Below, piece by piece: positions 35,787-44,658 of a DNA stretch of 64,000 bases. This DNA comes from Cognatishimia activa (GTDB taxonomy: Bacteria > Pseudomonadota > Alphaproteobacteria > Rhodobacterales > Rhodobacteraceae), in the NCBI RefSeq assembly GCF_017798205.1, contig NZ_CP060010.1, forward strand, positions 62,001-126,000, in the 5' to 3' direction. How positions within the stretch are numbered: the stretch's first letter is position 1; each line of letters starts with the position of its first letter. The notes below the pieces were generated by a model, which searched no databases, had not been told where the DNA came from, and saw only the letters and a program-made list of their open reading frames with translations. The translations under genes and the position numbers were made by a program.

Positions 35787-36662
35787 ATGCAGGTCGCACT
35801 CCATTTCGGCGCGCCATATACGGATGAGAACAGGCTGCAAATGTGCCTGGGCAAAAACCGTGAGCTTTTGGCTGGCATGGACACCGTCGTGCCCCGCCCT
35901 GGCCAGTTTCGCAAACAGCTGCGCCCTTTGATGTCCGAGGTTCTGAATTCGTCTAACCCGATCCCTCTGCAACAGGATTTCCTGCATGGGATCACCGGAG
36001 GCGACCGCCCCAACCGTATCATCTTTTCGGCCGACAATTTTCTGGGTTTCCCGCGCACCTCAATCAGCGAGAATGAGTTTTTTCCCGGCCCTTTCAATCG
36101 CTTGGTCAGTTTTCTTCGCCTGTTTGAAGACGCCGAGGTCGAGCTGTTCTATGCGATCCGCAACCCGGCCACCTTTATGCAAGCGCTTATGGTGGCGCAT
36201 AAGGGCGATGACTTTAGCGCCCTTACGGGACACAGCGATCCGATGGCGCTGCGGTGGTCCAGCTATTTCGAACGGGTGATAGAGGATTGCCCGAACACTC
36301 AGATCACGGCTTGGTGCAACGAAGACACGCCTCTGATCTGGGAGGAAATCCTGCGCGAAATCGCAGGCGTAGACCCAACGATCCCATTGAAGGCTCAATA
36401 TGATCTATTGCAGGACATCTTGACCAAAGAAGGGTTTGAAAGGTTTGAGGAATACCTCAAGGCACGACCAGATCTGACCCAAGTGCAAAAACGCCGCGTG
36501 ATTGCGGCGTTCTTGGAAAAATTTGCGGACGAAGATGCTTTAGAAGAAGAGCTCGAAGTGCCCGGCTGGACAGATGATCTAGTTGAGGCGATGACGGATA
36601 TCTATGACGATGACGTCTATCTGATCCAAGCCATGCCAGAGATCAATTTTATCGAGCCCTAA
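35787..36662 (+). CDS. Conserved hypothetical protein, sulfotransferase-like
   Basis: The 291-residue soluble protein begins MQVALHFGAPYTDENRLQMCL and has an acidic last third (DEDALEEELEVPGW). I recognise it as a type common in roseobacters but with no established role. The N-terminal strand-loop and later VELFYAIRNPATFMQAL and ALRWSSYFERV are reminiscent of sulfotransferase or kinase-like folds, yet no full PAPS-binding motif is present. It is divergent from the ABC permease and convergent with gapR, 4 nt from its end. Function unknown. Confidence 0.7.
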   Translation: MQVALHFGAPYTDENRLQMCLGKNRELLAGMDTVVPRPGQFRKQLRPLMSEVLNSSNPIPLQQDFLHGITGGDRPNRIIFSADNFLGFPRTSISENEFFPGPFNRLVSFLRLFEDAEVELFYAIRNPATFMQALMVAHKGDDFSALTGHSDPMALRWSSYFERVIEDCPNTQITAWCNEDTPLIWEEILREIAGVDPTIPLKAQYDLLQDILTKEGFERFEEYLKARPDLTQVQKRRVIAAFLEKFADEDALEEELEVPGWTDDLVEAMTDIYDDDVYLIQAMPEINFIEP

Positions 36663-36666
36663 GCAC

Positions 36667-36927
36667 TTAGTGCATACCAAGCGCTTCTTTGTACATTTCC
36701 AGCACCGCTTCTTCTTCGGCGATGTCGTTCTGGTCGCGTTTGCGCAGCGCGATGATCTTGCGCATCACCTTGACGTCATAGCCCCGGCCTTTCGCCTCAG
36801 CCATCACCTCTTTCTGGTGATCCATGATGTCTTTTTTCTCTTGTTCCAGACGCTCGAAACGTTCGATGAACTGGCGCAACTCGTCTGCGGTGACGCGGTA
36901 GCTTGAGTCGGTGACTTGCTCGGACAT
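36667..36927 (-). CDS. gapR: GapR-family nucleoid-associated protein (DUF2312)
   Basis: An 86-residue protein matching the DUF2312/UPF0335 family: LRQFIERFERLEQEKKDI, EVMAEAKGRGYDVKVMRKII and LRKRDQNDIAEEEAVLEMYKEALGM. It is mostly helical and basic in the middle. In Caulobacter, GapR is a DNA-binding protein that favours overtwisted DNA ahead of polymerases and aids topology control. The ATG at 36927 has a strong AGGAGG 6 nt upstream, so the longer ORF reading is rejected. Confidence 0.92.
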   Translation of the reverse strand: MSEQVTDSSYRVTADELRQFIERFERLEQEKKDIMDHQKEVMAEAKGRGYDVKVMRKIIALRKRDQNDIAEEEAVLEMYKEALGMH

Positions 36928-37071
36928 AGGGCCTCCTATTGGTGTTGGCGCGCACCCTATCGCCCGTTTTCGCGGGCCACAAGCGGCCAATGTTGCCCCG
37001 CGTGGATTTCACCTTGCGACAGGCGACGCGATGGTCTAGTACCGAGGCGGTTTTGACGTAAGGAGACGGCC

Positions 37072-37287
37072 ATGGACTGGCTCATCTGGGTAGGCGCTGC
37101 GATTTCACTGGTTGGTTTGGTTGGGCTTGTTGCCTCGATCCTGCGTGTGAACCGTGCGCGCAAAGCCGGTCTCAGCGACGAAGAGCTGCGCGCCGCCGTT
37201 CAAGCCGCGATGCCGCTTAATCTGGGGTCGTTGTTTCTGTCCGTCATTGGCTTGATGGTGGTTATGCTGGGGCTGGCGTTCGCCTAG
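37072..37287 (+). CDS. Small two-helix membrane protein
   Basis: A 71-residue protein with hydrophobic helices at about 4-23 and 50-70, separated by a basic then acidic loop (RVNRARKAGLSDEELRAAVQ). An AAGGAGA site lies 6 nt before the ATG. Its stop is 4 nt from the convergent FadJ-like gene. I do not recognise a named family; small proteins like this are seen in Rhodobacteraceae, and its function is unknown. Confidence 0.75.
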   Translation: MDWLIWVGAAISLVGLVGLVASILRVNRARKAGLSDEELRAAVQAAMPLNLGSLFLSVIGLMVVMLGLAFA

Positions 37288-37290
37288 GGT

Positions 37291-39315
37291 TTAAACCCAA
37301 TCGCCAAACGTCTGACCATTCTTGATCAGGTCATCAAAGACCGGTGATGGTGTCCAGAAGTCATCGACTTCAGCCAGAGCCCGCATTTTCTTGCGCAATG
37401 TCAGCAATCCATAGAGGTCAGCCGCTTTCATTGGCCCACCGCGATGGCGCGGGAAGCCGTGCCCTAGGGTCATCACCAGATCAATGTCACTGCCCGATTG
37501 CGCTACCCCTTCTGACAGGAGGCGCGCGCCTTCGTTGGCCATCGCTGCGACGCAATAAAACTGAATGTCCTCGGCGCTTAGATATACGTCGGGGCCCTCT
37601 TTGCCCTCTCGAAGAGCATGCACAATGCGGACCGCTTGTTTGTTTGGTGCGCGGCGCGTTTGCCCTGCTTCGTAGGTATAAAACCCGGCCCCGTTCGCCC
37701 GTCCGGTCAGCCCCTGCTCGGCCATAGCTTGCGCCAGCCGTCCCGACCTCGGCCCGCGCCCCAAATCCCAGAGCCGAAACGGGCCAAGATTGAACCCATA
37801 GGCGCGCATGGCGTCGTCGATTTCTTCGAATTCGACGCCGAGATACAGCAAGTGTTCCGACGCCCTGAATAGAGCAGTCTGCACAGCTTTGCCAATCAAC
37901 CCCGGCGCATCGGCGGCAAACACGCAGTATTTTTCAAGCCTTGACACAAAGCGCGCCATGGCTGCCACCACGACTTGTGACGTCATAGGCGATTGCGCCA
38001 CTTCGATCAGCGGAAGCACCTCGACAGGCGCATAAGCGTAGAGGCCCACGACTTGCCGCGACCGCTGCGCTTGGCGTCCCAATTCCGCCAAACCACCCTG
38101 AGCCGTACCCGTGGCCAGAACCGAATGGCCTGGCATGAATTCTCCGAGCTGACGGAACCGGTCAAGTTGGTCCTCTTTGCTGCCCCCGGCCAGATCAAGC
38201 ACCATATCGCTGTTGACGCAATCTTCGATGCGGGGGGCAAGTTCAAAGCCCTCGATCACCTGATCCAAGGTCTGGGAGGTACTGCCAGCACGTTGCAATA
38301 TCCGGTCGACCTGTTTGCGCACCCCTGCCCGCACGCGCACCATATCTTCGCCCGGGGCGATGACGATGACGCCCATGCTGGCGCAGAGGCAAACAGCAGC
38401 CAATCCGATTGCATTGGCTGAGGTCCCAATGATTGCGAGCTTGTGCACATCCCAAGCGCCTTCATCCATCGTTGCGACCTGCGCGCGCACTCGTGCCTCC
38501 GCGCGCAATAGATGCCGGTAGGATTGCGATACATGCGAGTTCAGGGATTCCTCAAAAGCATCCGCTTCCAGCGCCATGCCCGCCTCAAACGGCAAGAGCC
38601 CCGCAGCCTCTACACAACGGATCATATCCAAAGTTGCGCGCCCTGCTCCTTTCGCGGAAGCTCTCGCATCGGCGATAGATGCCTGAAACGCCATCGGATC
38701 CTGTAGGCCCAAGGTCAGCTCGCTGGTTTGACGTTTTGGTTTGCCTTCAGAGATGATCGCTTCGGCAAAGGCCTGAAATTGCGCCTCAAACTGCCCCAGA
38801 ACGATTGCGTCAAACACCAATCCCAGCGATTTCACCGGCAGGCGTCGCCCGCCCAACAACACCTTGAGGCTGTTTTCAGCCCCGATCAGGCGCGGCAGCC
38901 GTTGCGTCGCGCCGCCACAAGGCGTGAGGCCGAGGTTGATGCCTTCAAAGCCAACTTTTGCCGTGCCCGACGCAATCCGGTAGTGCGCAGCCAGAGCCAG
39001 CTCAAAGCCCGCGTCATAGGCCGGTCCTTGAAGGGCTGCGATGACCGGCAACTCAAACTCTTCGATGGTGCGGGCTACATCTGCCACAGTTGGCGAGATC
39101 TGCGCATCTTCGAGTTCTTCAAGTTCAAGTCCGGATGAAAAATACGCGCCCCTCGCGGTCAGAACCACAGCACGTATGCCCCCCAGACGTCGCACCTGGC
39201 GGAATGCATTAATCAGATCAGACCGAAGTGTCAGCGTGAGCGGATTACGGCCGCCGGAGGACATCCGCAGCACAGCAACTTCGCCGTTGGTTTCGACGTC
39301 AACCGTTCCTTGCAT
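37291..39315 (-). CDS. FadJ/FadB-like enoyl-CoA hydratase-3-hydroxyacyl-CoA dehydrogenase, catalytically divergent
   Basis: A 674-residue two-domain protein. Residues 1-190 are a crotonase fold and 290-600 a 3-hydroxyacyl-CoA dehydrogenase fold, as in beta-oxidation multienzymes. Several key residues differ from the active forms. The second hydratase glutamate (normally PE) is FEG (G125), though E105 in GFELALAA remains. The NAD motif reads IIGTSANAIG rather than GxGxMGxGI. The dehydrogenase His (GLHFFNP) is Y426 in GLYAYAP, while E438 is kept. It is therefore likely weak, altered or non-catalytic for at least the dehydrogenase step. It is next to the persulfide operon but transcribed away from it. 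Confidence 0.85.
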   Translation of the reverse strand: MQGTVDVETNGEVAVLRMSSGGRNPLTLTLRSDLINAFRQVRRLGGIRAVVLTARGAYFSSGLELEELEDAQISPTVADVARTIEEFELPVIAALQGPAYDAGFELALAAHYRIASGTAKVGFEGINLGLTPCGGATQRLPRLIGAENSLKVLLGGRRLPVKSLGLVFDAIVLGQFEAQFQAFAEAIISEGKPKRQTSELTLGLQDPMAFQASIADARASAKGAGRATLDMIRCVEAAGLLPFEAGMALEADAFEESLNSHVSQSYRHLLRAEARVRAQVATMDEGAWDVHKLAIIGTSANAIGLAAVCLCASMGVIVIAPGEDMVRVRAGVRKQVDRILQRAGSTSQTLDQVIEGFELAPRIEDCVNSDMVLDLAGGSKEDQLDRFRQLGEFMPGHSVLATGTAQGGLAELGRQAQRSRQVVGLYAYAPVEVLPLIEVAQSPMTSQVVVAAMARFVSRLEKYCVFAADAPGLIGKAVQTALFRASEHLLYLGVEFEEIDDAMRAYGFNLGPFRLWDLGRGPRSGRLAQAMAEQGLTGRANGAGFYTYEAGQTRRAPNKQAVRIVHALREGKEGPDVYLSAEDIQFYCVAAMANEGARLLSEGVAQSGSDIDLVMTLGHGFPRHRGGPMKAADLYGLLTLRKKMRALAEVDDFWTPSPVFDDLIKNGQTFGDWV

Positions 39316-39477
39316 CCCCGACTGCCCGATGGTCTTTTTGCGTCTCGTCGCCCCATACTACGCTCAGTTCTTGGTGAGGCAAGAGGCAGCAGCTGTGACA
39401 CGCGTTCCGAATTTGCGACGTTACGTCGATTGGTGATTTATTGTACGCTGACTGCGTTGAAATGTTTGACACACATC

Positions 39478-39501
39478 ACACATTCATTAAGCTGAATGTG
39501 T
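39478..39501. promoter_or_regulatory. SqrR/BigR-type operator upstream of the persulfide operon
   Basis: ACACATTCA (39478-39486) and TGAATGTGT (39493-39501) are perfect inverted 9-bp arms around TTAAGC. The core is ATTC-N8-GAAT, which matches the reported binding pattern of the persulfide-sensing ArsR-family repressors SqrR/BigR. TTGACA (39466-39471) directly upstream would be the -35 box, so a bound repressor would block the core promoter. The operator ends 19 nt before the blh ATG. Confidence 0.8.
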
Positions 39502-39520
39502 AATAGTAGGGATACGATAG

Positions 39521-40384
39521 ATGACTCCTGACGTTAAAGCCTTTTTCGATACCGCCACCAATACAGTCTCTTATGTCGTTCAAGACCCAGCAGGCAGTTC
39601 CTGCGCGATTATCGATAGTGTTTTGGACTTCGACTACGCCGCCGGTGCAACCAACACCAAATCCGCAGATGAGGTCATTGCCTACATCAAAGCCAATGAC
39701 CTGCGCGTGGATTGGATCCTAGAGACCCATGTGCACGCGGATCACCTATCGGCTGCCCCCTATCTGCAAGAGCAGATCGGAGGCAAGATCGGGATCGGCA
39801 ATCAAATCACAGTGGTGCAAGACACATTCGGCAAGGTCTTTAACGAAGGCACAGAGTTCCAACGGGACGGCAGCCAGTTTGATCAACTGTTCAGCGACGG
39901 AGATACGCTAATGATCGGCCAAATGCGCTGTGACGTTATGCACACGCCGGGCCATACGCCGGCGTGCCTTACCTATGTGATTGGCGATGCGGCCTTTGTG
40001 GGTGACACTCTGTTCATGCCCGACTTTGGGACCGCGCGCTGTGATTTCCCCGGTGGGTCCTCAGAAAAACTATATGAGTCCATTCAGCGCATTCTGTCCC
40101 TGCCCGATGAAACACGCATTTTTGTGGGCCACGACTACAAAGCGCCCGGCCGTGACGAATTCGCGTGGGAAACCACTGTGGCCGAAGAAAAATCGCGCAA
40201 TGTGCATATTGGCGGTGACGCCTCGAAAGAGGCCTTTATGGAGATGCGGGACGCGCGGGACGCAACTTTGAAAAAACCGGCGCTGATCATTCCGTCGCTT
40301 CAAGTGAATATGCGCGCGGGTAAAATGCCTGAACCTGACGATCAGGGCGATGTCGTCCTCAAAGTCCCTCTGAACAAACTCTAG
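39521..40384 (+). CDS. blh: Blh-type MBL-fold persulfide dioxygenase-like protein
   Basis: A 287-residue metallo-beta-lactamase-fold protein. The metal-binding set is present: THVHADH (H70, H72, D74, H75), MHTPGHTPACL, FVGDTLFMPDFG and FVGHDYKAP. Relatives (Blh, ETHE1) oxidise glutathione persulfide to sulfite with a mononuclear iron. It is the first gene after a SqrR/BigR-like operator and heads blh-yeeE-yeeE-DUF442. This matches known sulfide-responsive operons, except that no bigR or sqr is adjacent. Confidence 0.9.
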   Translation: MTPDVKAFFDTATNTVSYVVQDPAGSSCAIIDSVLDFDYAAGATNTKSADEVIAYIKANDLRVDWILETHVHADHLSAAPYLQEQIGGKIGIGNQITVVQDTFGKVFNEGTEFQRDGSQFDQLFSDGDTLMIGQMRCDVMHTPGHTPACLTYVIGDAAFVGDTLFMPDFGTARCDFPGGSSEKLYESIQRILSLPDETRIFVGHDYKAPGRDEFAWETTVAEEKSRNVHIGGDASKEAFMEMRDARDATLKKPALIIPSLQVNMRAGKMPEPDDQGDVVLKVPLNKL

Positions 40385-40394
40385 GAGATCGAGC

Positions 40395-40820
40395 ATGCCA
40401 ATGGATTGGATAATGGGCCTTGTCGGAGGCCTGATGATCGGCGTCGGTGGCGCCGTGTATTTGTTGATCAACGGACGCATCATGGGGGCCAGCGGCATTT
40501 TGGGCGGCCTCATTGATGGCAGTGGCAAAGCCACAGCGGGCGAACGCCTTTGGTTTGTTGCAGGCGTTTTTGGCGTACCAACAGTGATTTATCTGCTAAG
40601 CGGCCCCATCAACACGCATGCGACCACAAATGTCGCGGTTTTGATCGCCGCGGGCCTTTTGGTCGGCGTTGGAACGCGGCTGGCGAACGGCTGCACTTCG
40701 GGTCACGGCGTCTGCGGGATCTCGCGGTTTAACCTGCGCGGGATCGTGGCGACTGTTTTCTATATTTTGGCGGGTGGTCTGACTGTTGTGCTGTTCCGCC
40801 ATATGCTTGGAGCAATCTGA
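40395..40820 (+). CDS. YeeE/YedE-family membrane transporter half (sulfur transport)
   Basis: A 141-residue inner-membrane protein with about four helices. It carries the YeeE signature GTRLANGCTSGHGVCGISR near residues 93-111, including the paired cysteines that contact thiosulfate or similar sulfur compounds in the family. Its partner half follows immediately, and the two probably form a single transport unit. It lies 10 nt after blh. Confidence 0.88.
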   Translation: MPMDWIMGLVGGLMIGVGGAVYLLINGRIMGASGILGGLIDGSGKATAGERLWFVAGVFGVPTVIYLLSGPINTHATTNVAVLIAAGLLVGVGTRLANGCTSGHGVCGISRFNLRGIVATVFYILAGGLTVVLFRHMLGAI

Positions 40821-40821
40821 T

Positions 40822-41250
40822 ATGTCTCGGAACCTATATGCATTTATCGCTGGCGGTATTTTCGGTGCAGGCCTTTTGGTGTCCGGCATGACGGACACGT
40901 CCAAAGTGCAGGGATGGCTGGATATCTTTGGCGCATGGGACCCAACCCTCGCCTTTGTTATGGGCGGCGCGATCATCCCGATGGCCATTGCCTGGAGGCT
41001 CACAGAAGGGCGTGCACCTGTCTTGGGCGGCACCTTTCCGGCCAAACCAGATGCACGATTTGACCGAAACCTCGTTTTGGGCTCTGTGCTCTTTGGTATG
41101 GGCTGGGGGCTTGCGGGCCTATGTCCCGGCCCTGCGATTGCGTCTCTGGCCTTCGGCGGATGGCCGCACATTTTGTTCTTTGTGGCGATGCTTGCGGGCA
41201 TGTTAGCGACACCAAGGATCAGGACTCGTCTGGACAGCCTCGCAACCTAG
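40822..41250 (+). CDS. YeeE/YedE second half (DUF6691-like)
   Basis: A 142-residue protein with four helices. It starts MSRNLYAFIAGGIFGAGLLVSGMTD, a family hallmark, and ends with GLAGLCPGPAIASLAFGG, which contains the conserved cysteine. The ATG at 40822, 1 nt after the previous stop, is chosen over a longer ORF starting inside that gene. Together with the previous gene it forms the split YeeE found in persulfide operons. Confidence 0.88.
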   Translation: MSRNLYAFIAGGIFGAGLLVSGMTDTSKVQGWLDIFGAWDPTLAFVMGGAIIPMAIAWRLTEGRAPVLGGTFPAKPDARFDRNLVLGSVLFGMGWGLAGLCPGPAIASLAFGGWPHILFFVAMLAGMLATPRIRTRLDSLAT

Positions 41251-41265
41251 AGGTAATCACCTCCT

Positions 41266-41697
41266 ATGGATATTCGTGAGATCACACCCCGCTATTACGT
41301 TGCGCCTCAGATTGATGCAAAAGACCTGAGCGAACTGAAAGCCCAGGGCTTTACCTGCGTCATTTGCAACCGCCCGGATGAAGAGGTTCCTCCTTCGCAC
41401 CATGCGGTCGCGATGGAGAAAGCCGCAAAGGACGCGGGGCTTGATTTTGTGATCAATCCTTTGACCCACGACACAATGACCGACGACCGGCTGGCGCTGC
41501 AACGCGCCACGCTTGAAGGCGCAAAGGGCAAGGTTCTGGCCTATTGTGCCTCTGGGACTCGATCGACCGTGGCCTGGGTTCTCGGACATGCGGATAGCGA
41601 ACCAGCAGATGCGCTTTTGGGCGCTGCGGCACAGGGGGGATACCACCTTGACGCGCTGCGTGGACGTATCGACTTCATCGCGTCCCAGAAACGTTAA
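41266..41697 (+). CDS. TIGR01244/DUF442 sulfurtransferase-like phosphatase-fold protein
   Basis: A 143-residue protein of the family often fused to or co-encoded with Blh. It contains a PTP-like active-site loop YCASGTRST (CxxGxRS) and ITPRYYVAPQIDAKDL at the start. Predicted activity is sulfur transfer or persulfide handling, not proven here. GAGGT (41250-41254) and ACCTC (41259-41263) surround a 4-nt loop, so the SD-like GAGG is in a hairpin 11 nt before the ATG, hinting at translational control. Confidence 0.85.
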   Translation: MDIREITPRYYVAPQIDAKDLSELKAQGFTCVICNRPDEEVPPSHHAVAMEKAAKDAGLDFVINPLTHDTMTDDRLALQRATLEGAKGKVLAYCASGTRSTVAWVLGHADSEPADALLGAAAQGGYHLDALRGRIDFIASQKR

Positions 41698-41700
41698 GCC

Positions 41701-44376
41701 TTATTGAACGGGCGGCGTCGCCGACTCTGGCAGTATCACGCGAAACGCAGCACCGCCCTGACCTGGCAGATAAGTAATCTCGCCGCCAAGGCTGGTCATG
41801 ACTTCCCGACAAATCGAAAGGCCAAGACCGGCCCCGCCCGCCTTTGACGCATTCACGCGCACGAACTTGTCAAAGATCCCTTCCTGGGATTTGCGCGCGA
41901 TGCCGGATCCATTGTCGATGAAATCGATGGTCAGCCGCGCGTCCGATTGCGCGACTTTGATGCGCAATTCGGGTTTTTCCGCATCGCAATATTTCTGCGC
42001 ATTGCGGATTACATTGATAAAGACCTGACGCAGGCGTTCCACGTCCGAATAGATCTCGATGTTTTCAGAGGCACGGTTGCGGCGGACCCTGAGGTCGACC
42101 TCCTCTCCGGACAAAGCCACCGTCGCGGAATCATCCAAAAGGTCCGAGAGTGTCGCACGCTCATAGTTCAGCTTTACACGCCGGTTTTCCAGCATGCTCA
42201 GGTCAAGCAAGTCATCCAACAGACGCGTCAGGCGCATGGCTTCGCTGTGGATGATGTCGCTGTATTTCAGTTTGTCCTTGGTGCTCAGCTTTTCAGAGTC
42301 GCGCAGGATCTCGGAGAAGGCCCGAATAGAGGTCATCGGCGTGCGCAGCTCGTGACTGATCTGGGACAGGAAGTCGTCTTTCTGTTCAGACACTTGCGTG
42401 ATTTTTTCATTCGCCCGACGTAACTGGCGGGCCGTGCGTTGAAGTGCTTCGGATTTTGCCTCAAGCTGGCTGGAGTATTCCATGATCTGGGCGGTTTCAT
42501 TGGCCACGGCCAAAAGATCCTGAACAGAAACAGACGCCCGCCCAACAAGTTGCGACACCATCGCATGGGCGGTTGCCGCGCCGACAACACCCGAAAATTG
42601 TCGCTCCAAAACTTGCAGGAATTCGGGATCAGGGTCGGGCAAGTATCCGTTTACGCCCTGCCTGCGCGCTTCTCGTTCAAACAGATCTTGCGTCTCACGC
42701 GCGCCGAGGATCCTCTGGGCCATGACCATCAAATCTTCGCTCTGCGCGACCCCGCCGGACCAGCTTGGCGCCTGCGTCGAATGGTCAAACACATTGACAA
42801 ATTGCGCGCCCTGCAGCCGTTCGATTGGAGTTGGGAAAGACCCCAGCGACACCACAACGAAGGTCAGGGTATTCAGGGAAATCGACCAAAGCACCGCATG
42901 CAGCAACGGATCCATACCGTTGATGCCGAACATGGCCTGAGGACGCAGCCATAGGATGCCAAAGAGGCCTTCGTTCATAATGAAAGGCGACCAGGCTCCG
43001 AAACTGGGCAACAAGAGCGTATACATCCAGATCGCAAAGCCCACGGTCATGCCGGCAAAGGCTCCGATCCGCGTAGCACCGCGCCAGAACACCCCGCCGA
43101 TCAACACCGGCAGAACCTGAGCCACGCCAGCAAAGGCGATGAGGCCAATCGCAGCCAGTGCCGAGCCGCCACCGCTGAGTTGGAAATAGAGGTACCCCAG
43201 AAGCGTAATCCCAACGATGGAAAACCGGCGTGACAAGAGCATCACATGGCGCACGTCGCCCGAGAGGGTCACTTGCTCCATCCGGTTCGCCCACAGCCAG
43301 ATCGGGAGAACGATGTGGTTAGACACCATGGTCGACACAGCGATCACAGCCACAATCACCATCGAGGAGGCGGATGAAAACCCGCCGATGAAGGACAACA
43401 TCGCAAGGGCTTCGTTGCCGGTGGCAAGGGGCACGGTCAAAACGAAGAGGTCAGGGTTGGATCCCTCAGGCAAGAGCTCAAGACCCACGACCGCGATAGG
43501 TACAACAAAGAGGCTCATCACCATCAGATAGGTCGGAAAGGCCCAACTCGCGGTGCGTAAATGGTCTTCGTTGTCGTTTTCCACGACCATGACCTGAAAC
43601 ATCCGCGGCAAGCAAAGGAAGGCCGCCGCTGACAGGAAAATAAGCCCTGCCCAGCGCCCGCCGGAAATATGCCAGCCGGAAATCGGAGAGGCCTCGATGC
43701 GTTCCAGAATATCGGCCGGACCGTCTGCCACGAACCAGACCACAAAGACCCCAACGGCCAATAGCGCGAAAAGTTTCACCACCGCTTCAACCGCAATGGC
43801 CATGACCACGCCATAGTGGCGTTCGTTCACGTCCAGATTTCGCGTGCCAAAGAGGATGGTAAAGATCGCAAGGCCAATGGCGACATATAAAGCAACAGAG
43901 GTCAGCTCGACATCTTGCCCGCCAGAGGCCCCGACAAAGACTGAAGAACTCAGCGCAACCGATTGAAGTTGCAGCGCAATATAGGGCGTCGTTCCAATCA
44001 CAGCGAGGATCGTCACACCTGCCGCAACCACATTGGACTTGCCATAGCGAGAGGAAATCATATCGGCAATCGAGGTGATCCGCTGCGTGCGCCCAATACG
44101 CACCATCCGCCGCAAAAGCCACCACCACCCGATCATGACAAGTGAGGGCCCGATATAGATGGTCAGATACTCAAGACCGGATCGCGCGGCATAGCCTACC
44201 GCGCCGTAAAACGTCCAGGCTGTACAATAGATCGAGAGGGACAGTGTATAGACGACAGGCATCCGCAAAAAGCCGCCCTGCCCGCGCTTGTTGGCGCGTT
44301 CGGCCAGAAATGCCACGCCAAAAAGAAAGATCACATAGGCAATACTCACCGCGATCAGGACGTTTAACGCGCCCAT
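41701..44376 (-). CDS. Sodium-solute symporter-histidine kinase (CrbS-like)
   Basis: An 891-residue sensor. The first about 510 residues hold some thirteen membrane helices of the SLC5/SSS transporter fold. A helical cytoplasmic linker (about 510-650) leads to the DHp helix FLSQISHELRTPMTSIRAF, with the phospho-accepting His. The ATPase has NVIRNAQKYC (N box), DNGSGI (G1) and GAGLGLSIC (G2). This layout matches CrbS, which, with CrbR, controls acetyl-CoA synthetase in other bacteria. A response regulator is encoded nearby at 44651, and acs lies 7.5 kb away. The ligand here is not proven; acetate is a reasonable guess. Confidence 0.9.
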   Translation of the reverse strand: MGALNVLIAVSIAYVIFLFGVAFLAERANKRGQGGFLRMPVVYTLSLSIYCTAWTFYGAVGYAARSGLEYLTIYIGPSLVMIGWWWLLRRMVRIGRTQRITSIADMISSRYGKSNVVAAGVTILAVIGTTPYIALQLQSVALSSSVFVGASGGQDVELTSVALYVAIGLAIFTILFGTRNLDVNERHYGVVMAIAVEAVVKLFALLAVGVFVVWFVADGPADILERIEASPISGWHISGGRWAGLIFLSAAAFLCLPRMFQVMVVENDNEDHLRTASWAFPTYLMVMSLFVVPIAVVGLELLPEGSNPDLFVLTVPLATGNEALAMLSFIGGFSSASSMVIVAVIAVSTMVSNHIVLPIWLWANRMEQVTLSGDVRHVMLLSRRFSIVGITLLGYLYFQLSGGGSALAAIGLIAFAGVAQVLPVLIGGVFWRGATRIGAFAGMTVGFAIWMYTLLLPSFGAWSPFIMNEGLFGILWLRPQAMFGINGMDPLLHAVLWSISLNTLTFVVVSLGSFPTPIERLQGAQFVNVFDHSTQAPSWSGGVAQSEDLMVMAQRILGARETQDLFEREARRQGVNGYLPDPDPEFLQVLERQFSGVVGAATAHAMVSQLVGRASVSVQDLLAVANETAQIMEYSSQLEAKSEALQRTARQLRRANEKITQVSEQKDDFLSQISHELRTPMTSIRAFSEILRDSEKLSTKDKLKYSDIIHSEAMRLTRLLDDLLDLSMLENRRVKLNYERATLSDLLDDSATVALSGEEVDLRVRRNRASENIEIYSDVERLRQVFINVIRNAQKYCDAEKPELRIKVAQSDARLTIDFIDNGSGIARKSQEGIFDKFVRVNASKAGGAGLGLSICREVMTSLGGEITYLPGQGGAAFRVILPESATPPVQ

Positions 44377-44658
44377 TTAGTGCTCCTCCGGCCTTTGACC
44401 GTCTTCGGAGATCTCCCTGTCTCCGCCTTTTCCCAAAACAGTGGCCGCAATCGCGGACAAAAGGATCAACACAAACCAGACCAGAAAGATATAAACCGTC
44501 GCGCTAGATGTACTGATCGTCGAGGGGCCTTCGCGTTCCCACGTCAAAGGCAGCATCCAAAGGATCAGGCCCAGAAACGGTAGAATACGGATAGCGTCGA
44601 CCAACCGGTGACGCCGGTACATCTGGCGTTCAAGAAAGACGATTCGCCGCTCAGACAT
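44377..44658 (-). CDS. Small two-helix membrane protein between sensor kinase and regulator
   Basis: A 93-residue protein with two hydrophobic helices (about 23-42 and 55-75) and a charged C-terminus. It is encoded directly between the response regulator and the symporter-kinase, overlapping the first by 8 nt and touching the second. No known motif is seen. It may stabilise or modulate the symporter-kinase. Confidence 0.75.
   Translation of the reverse strand: MSERRIVFLERQMYRRHRLVDAIRILPFLGLILWMLPLTWEREGPSTISTSSATVYIFLVWFVLILLSAIAATVLGKGGDREISEDGQRPEEH

Noticed and set aside
35702-36097. N-terminal extension of the ABC permease by 132 codons
   Set aside because: It runs antisense through the start of the divergent hypothetical gene and adds non-membrane, low-complexity sequence; ATG 35701 fits the family.
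37291-39315. Frameshift as the cause of the missing catalytic residues in the FadJ-like gene
   Set aside because: The frame is intact over both domains and the flanking motifs keep register, so these are substitutions and not a broken gene.
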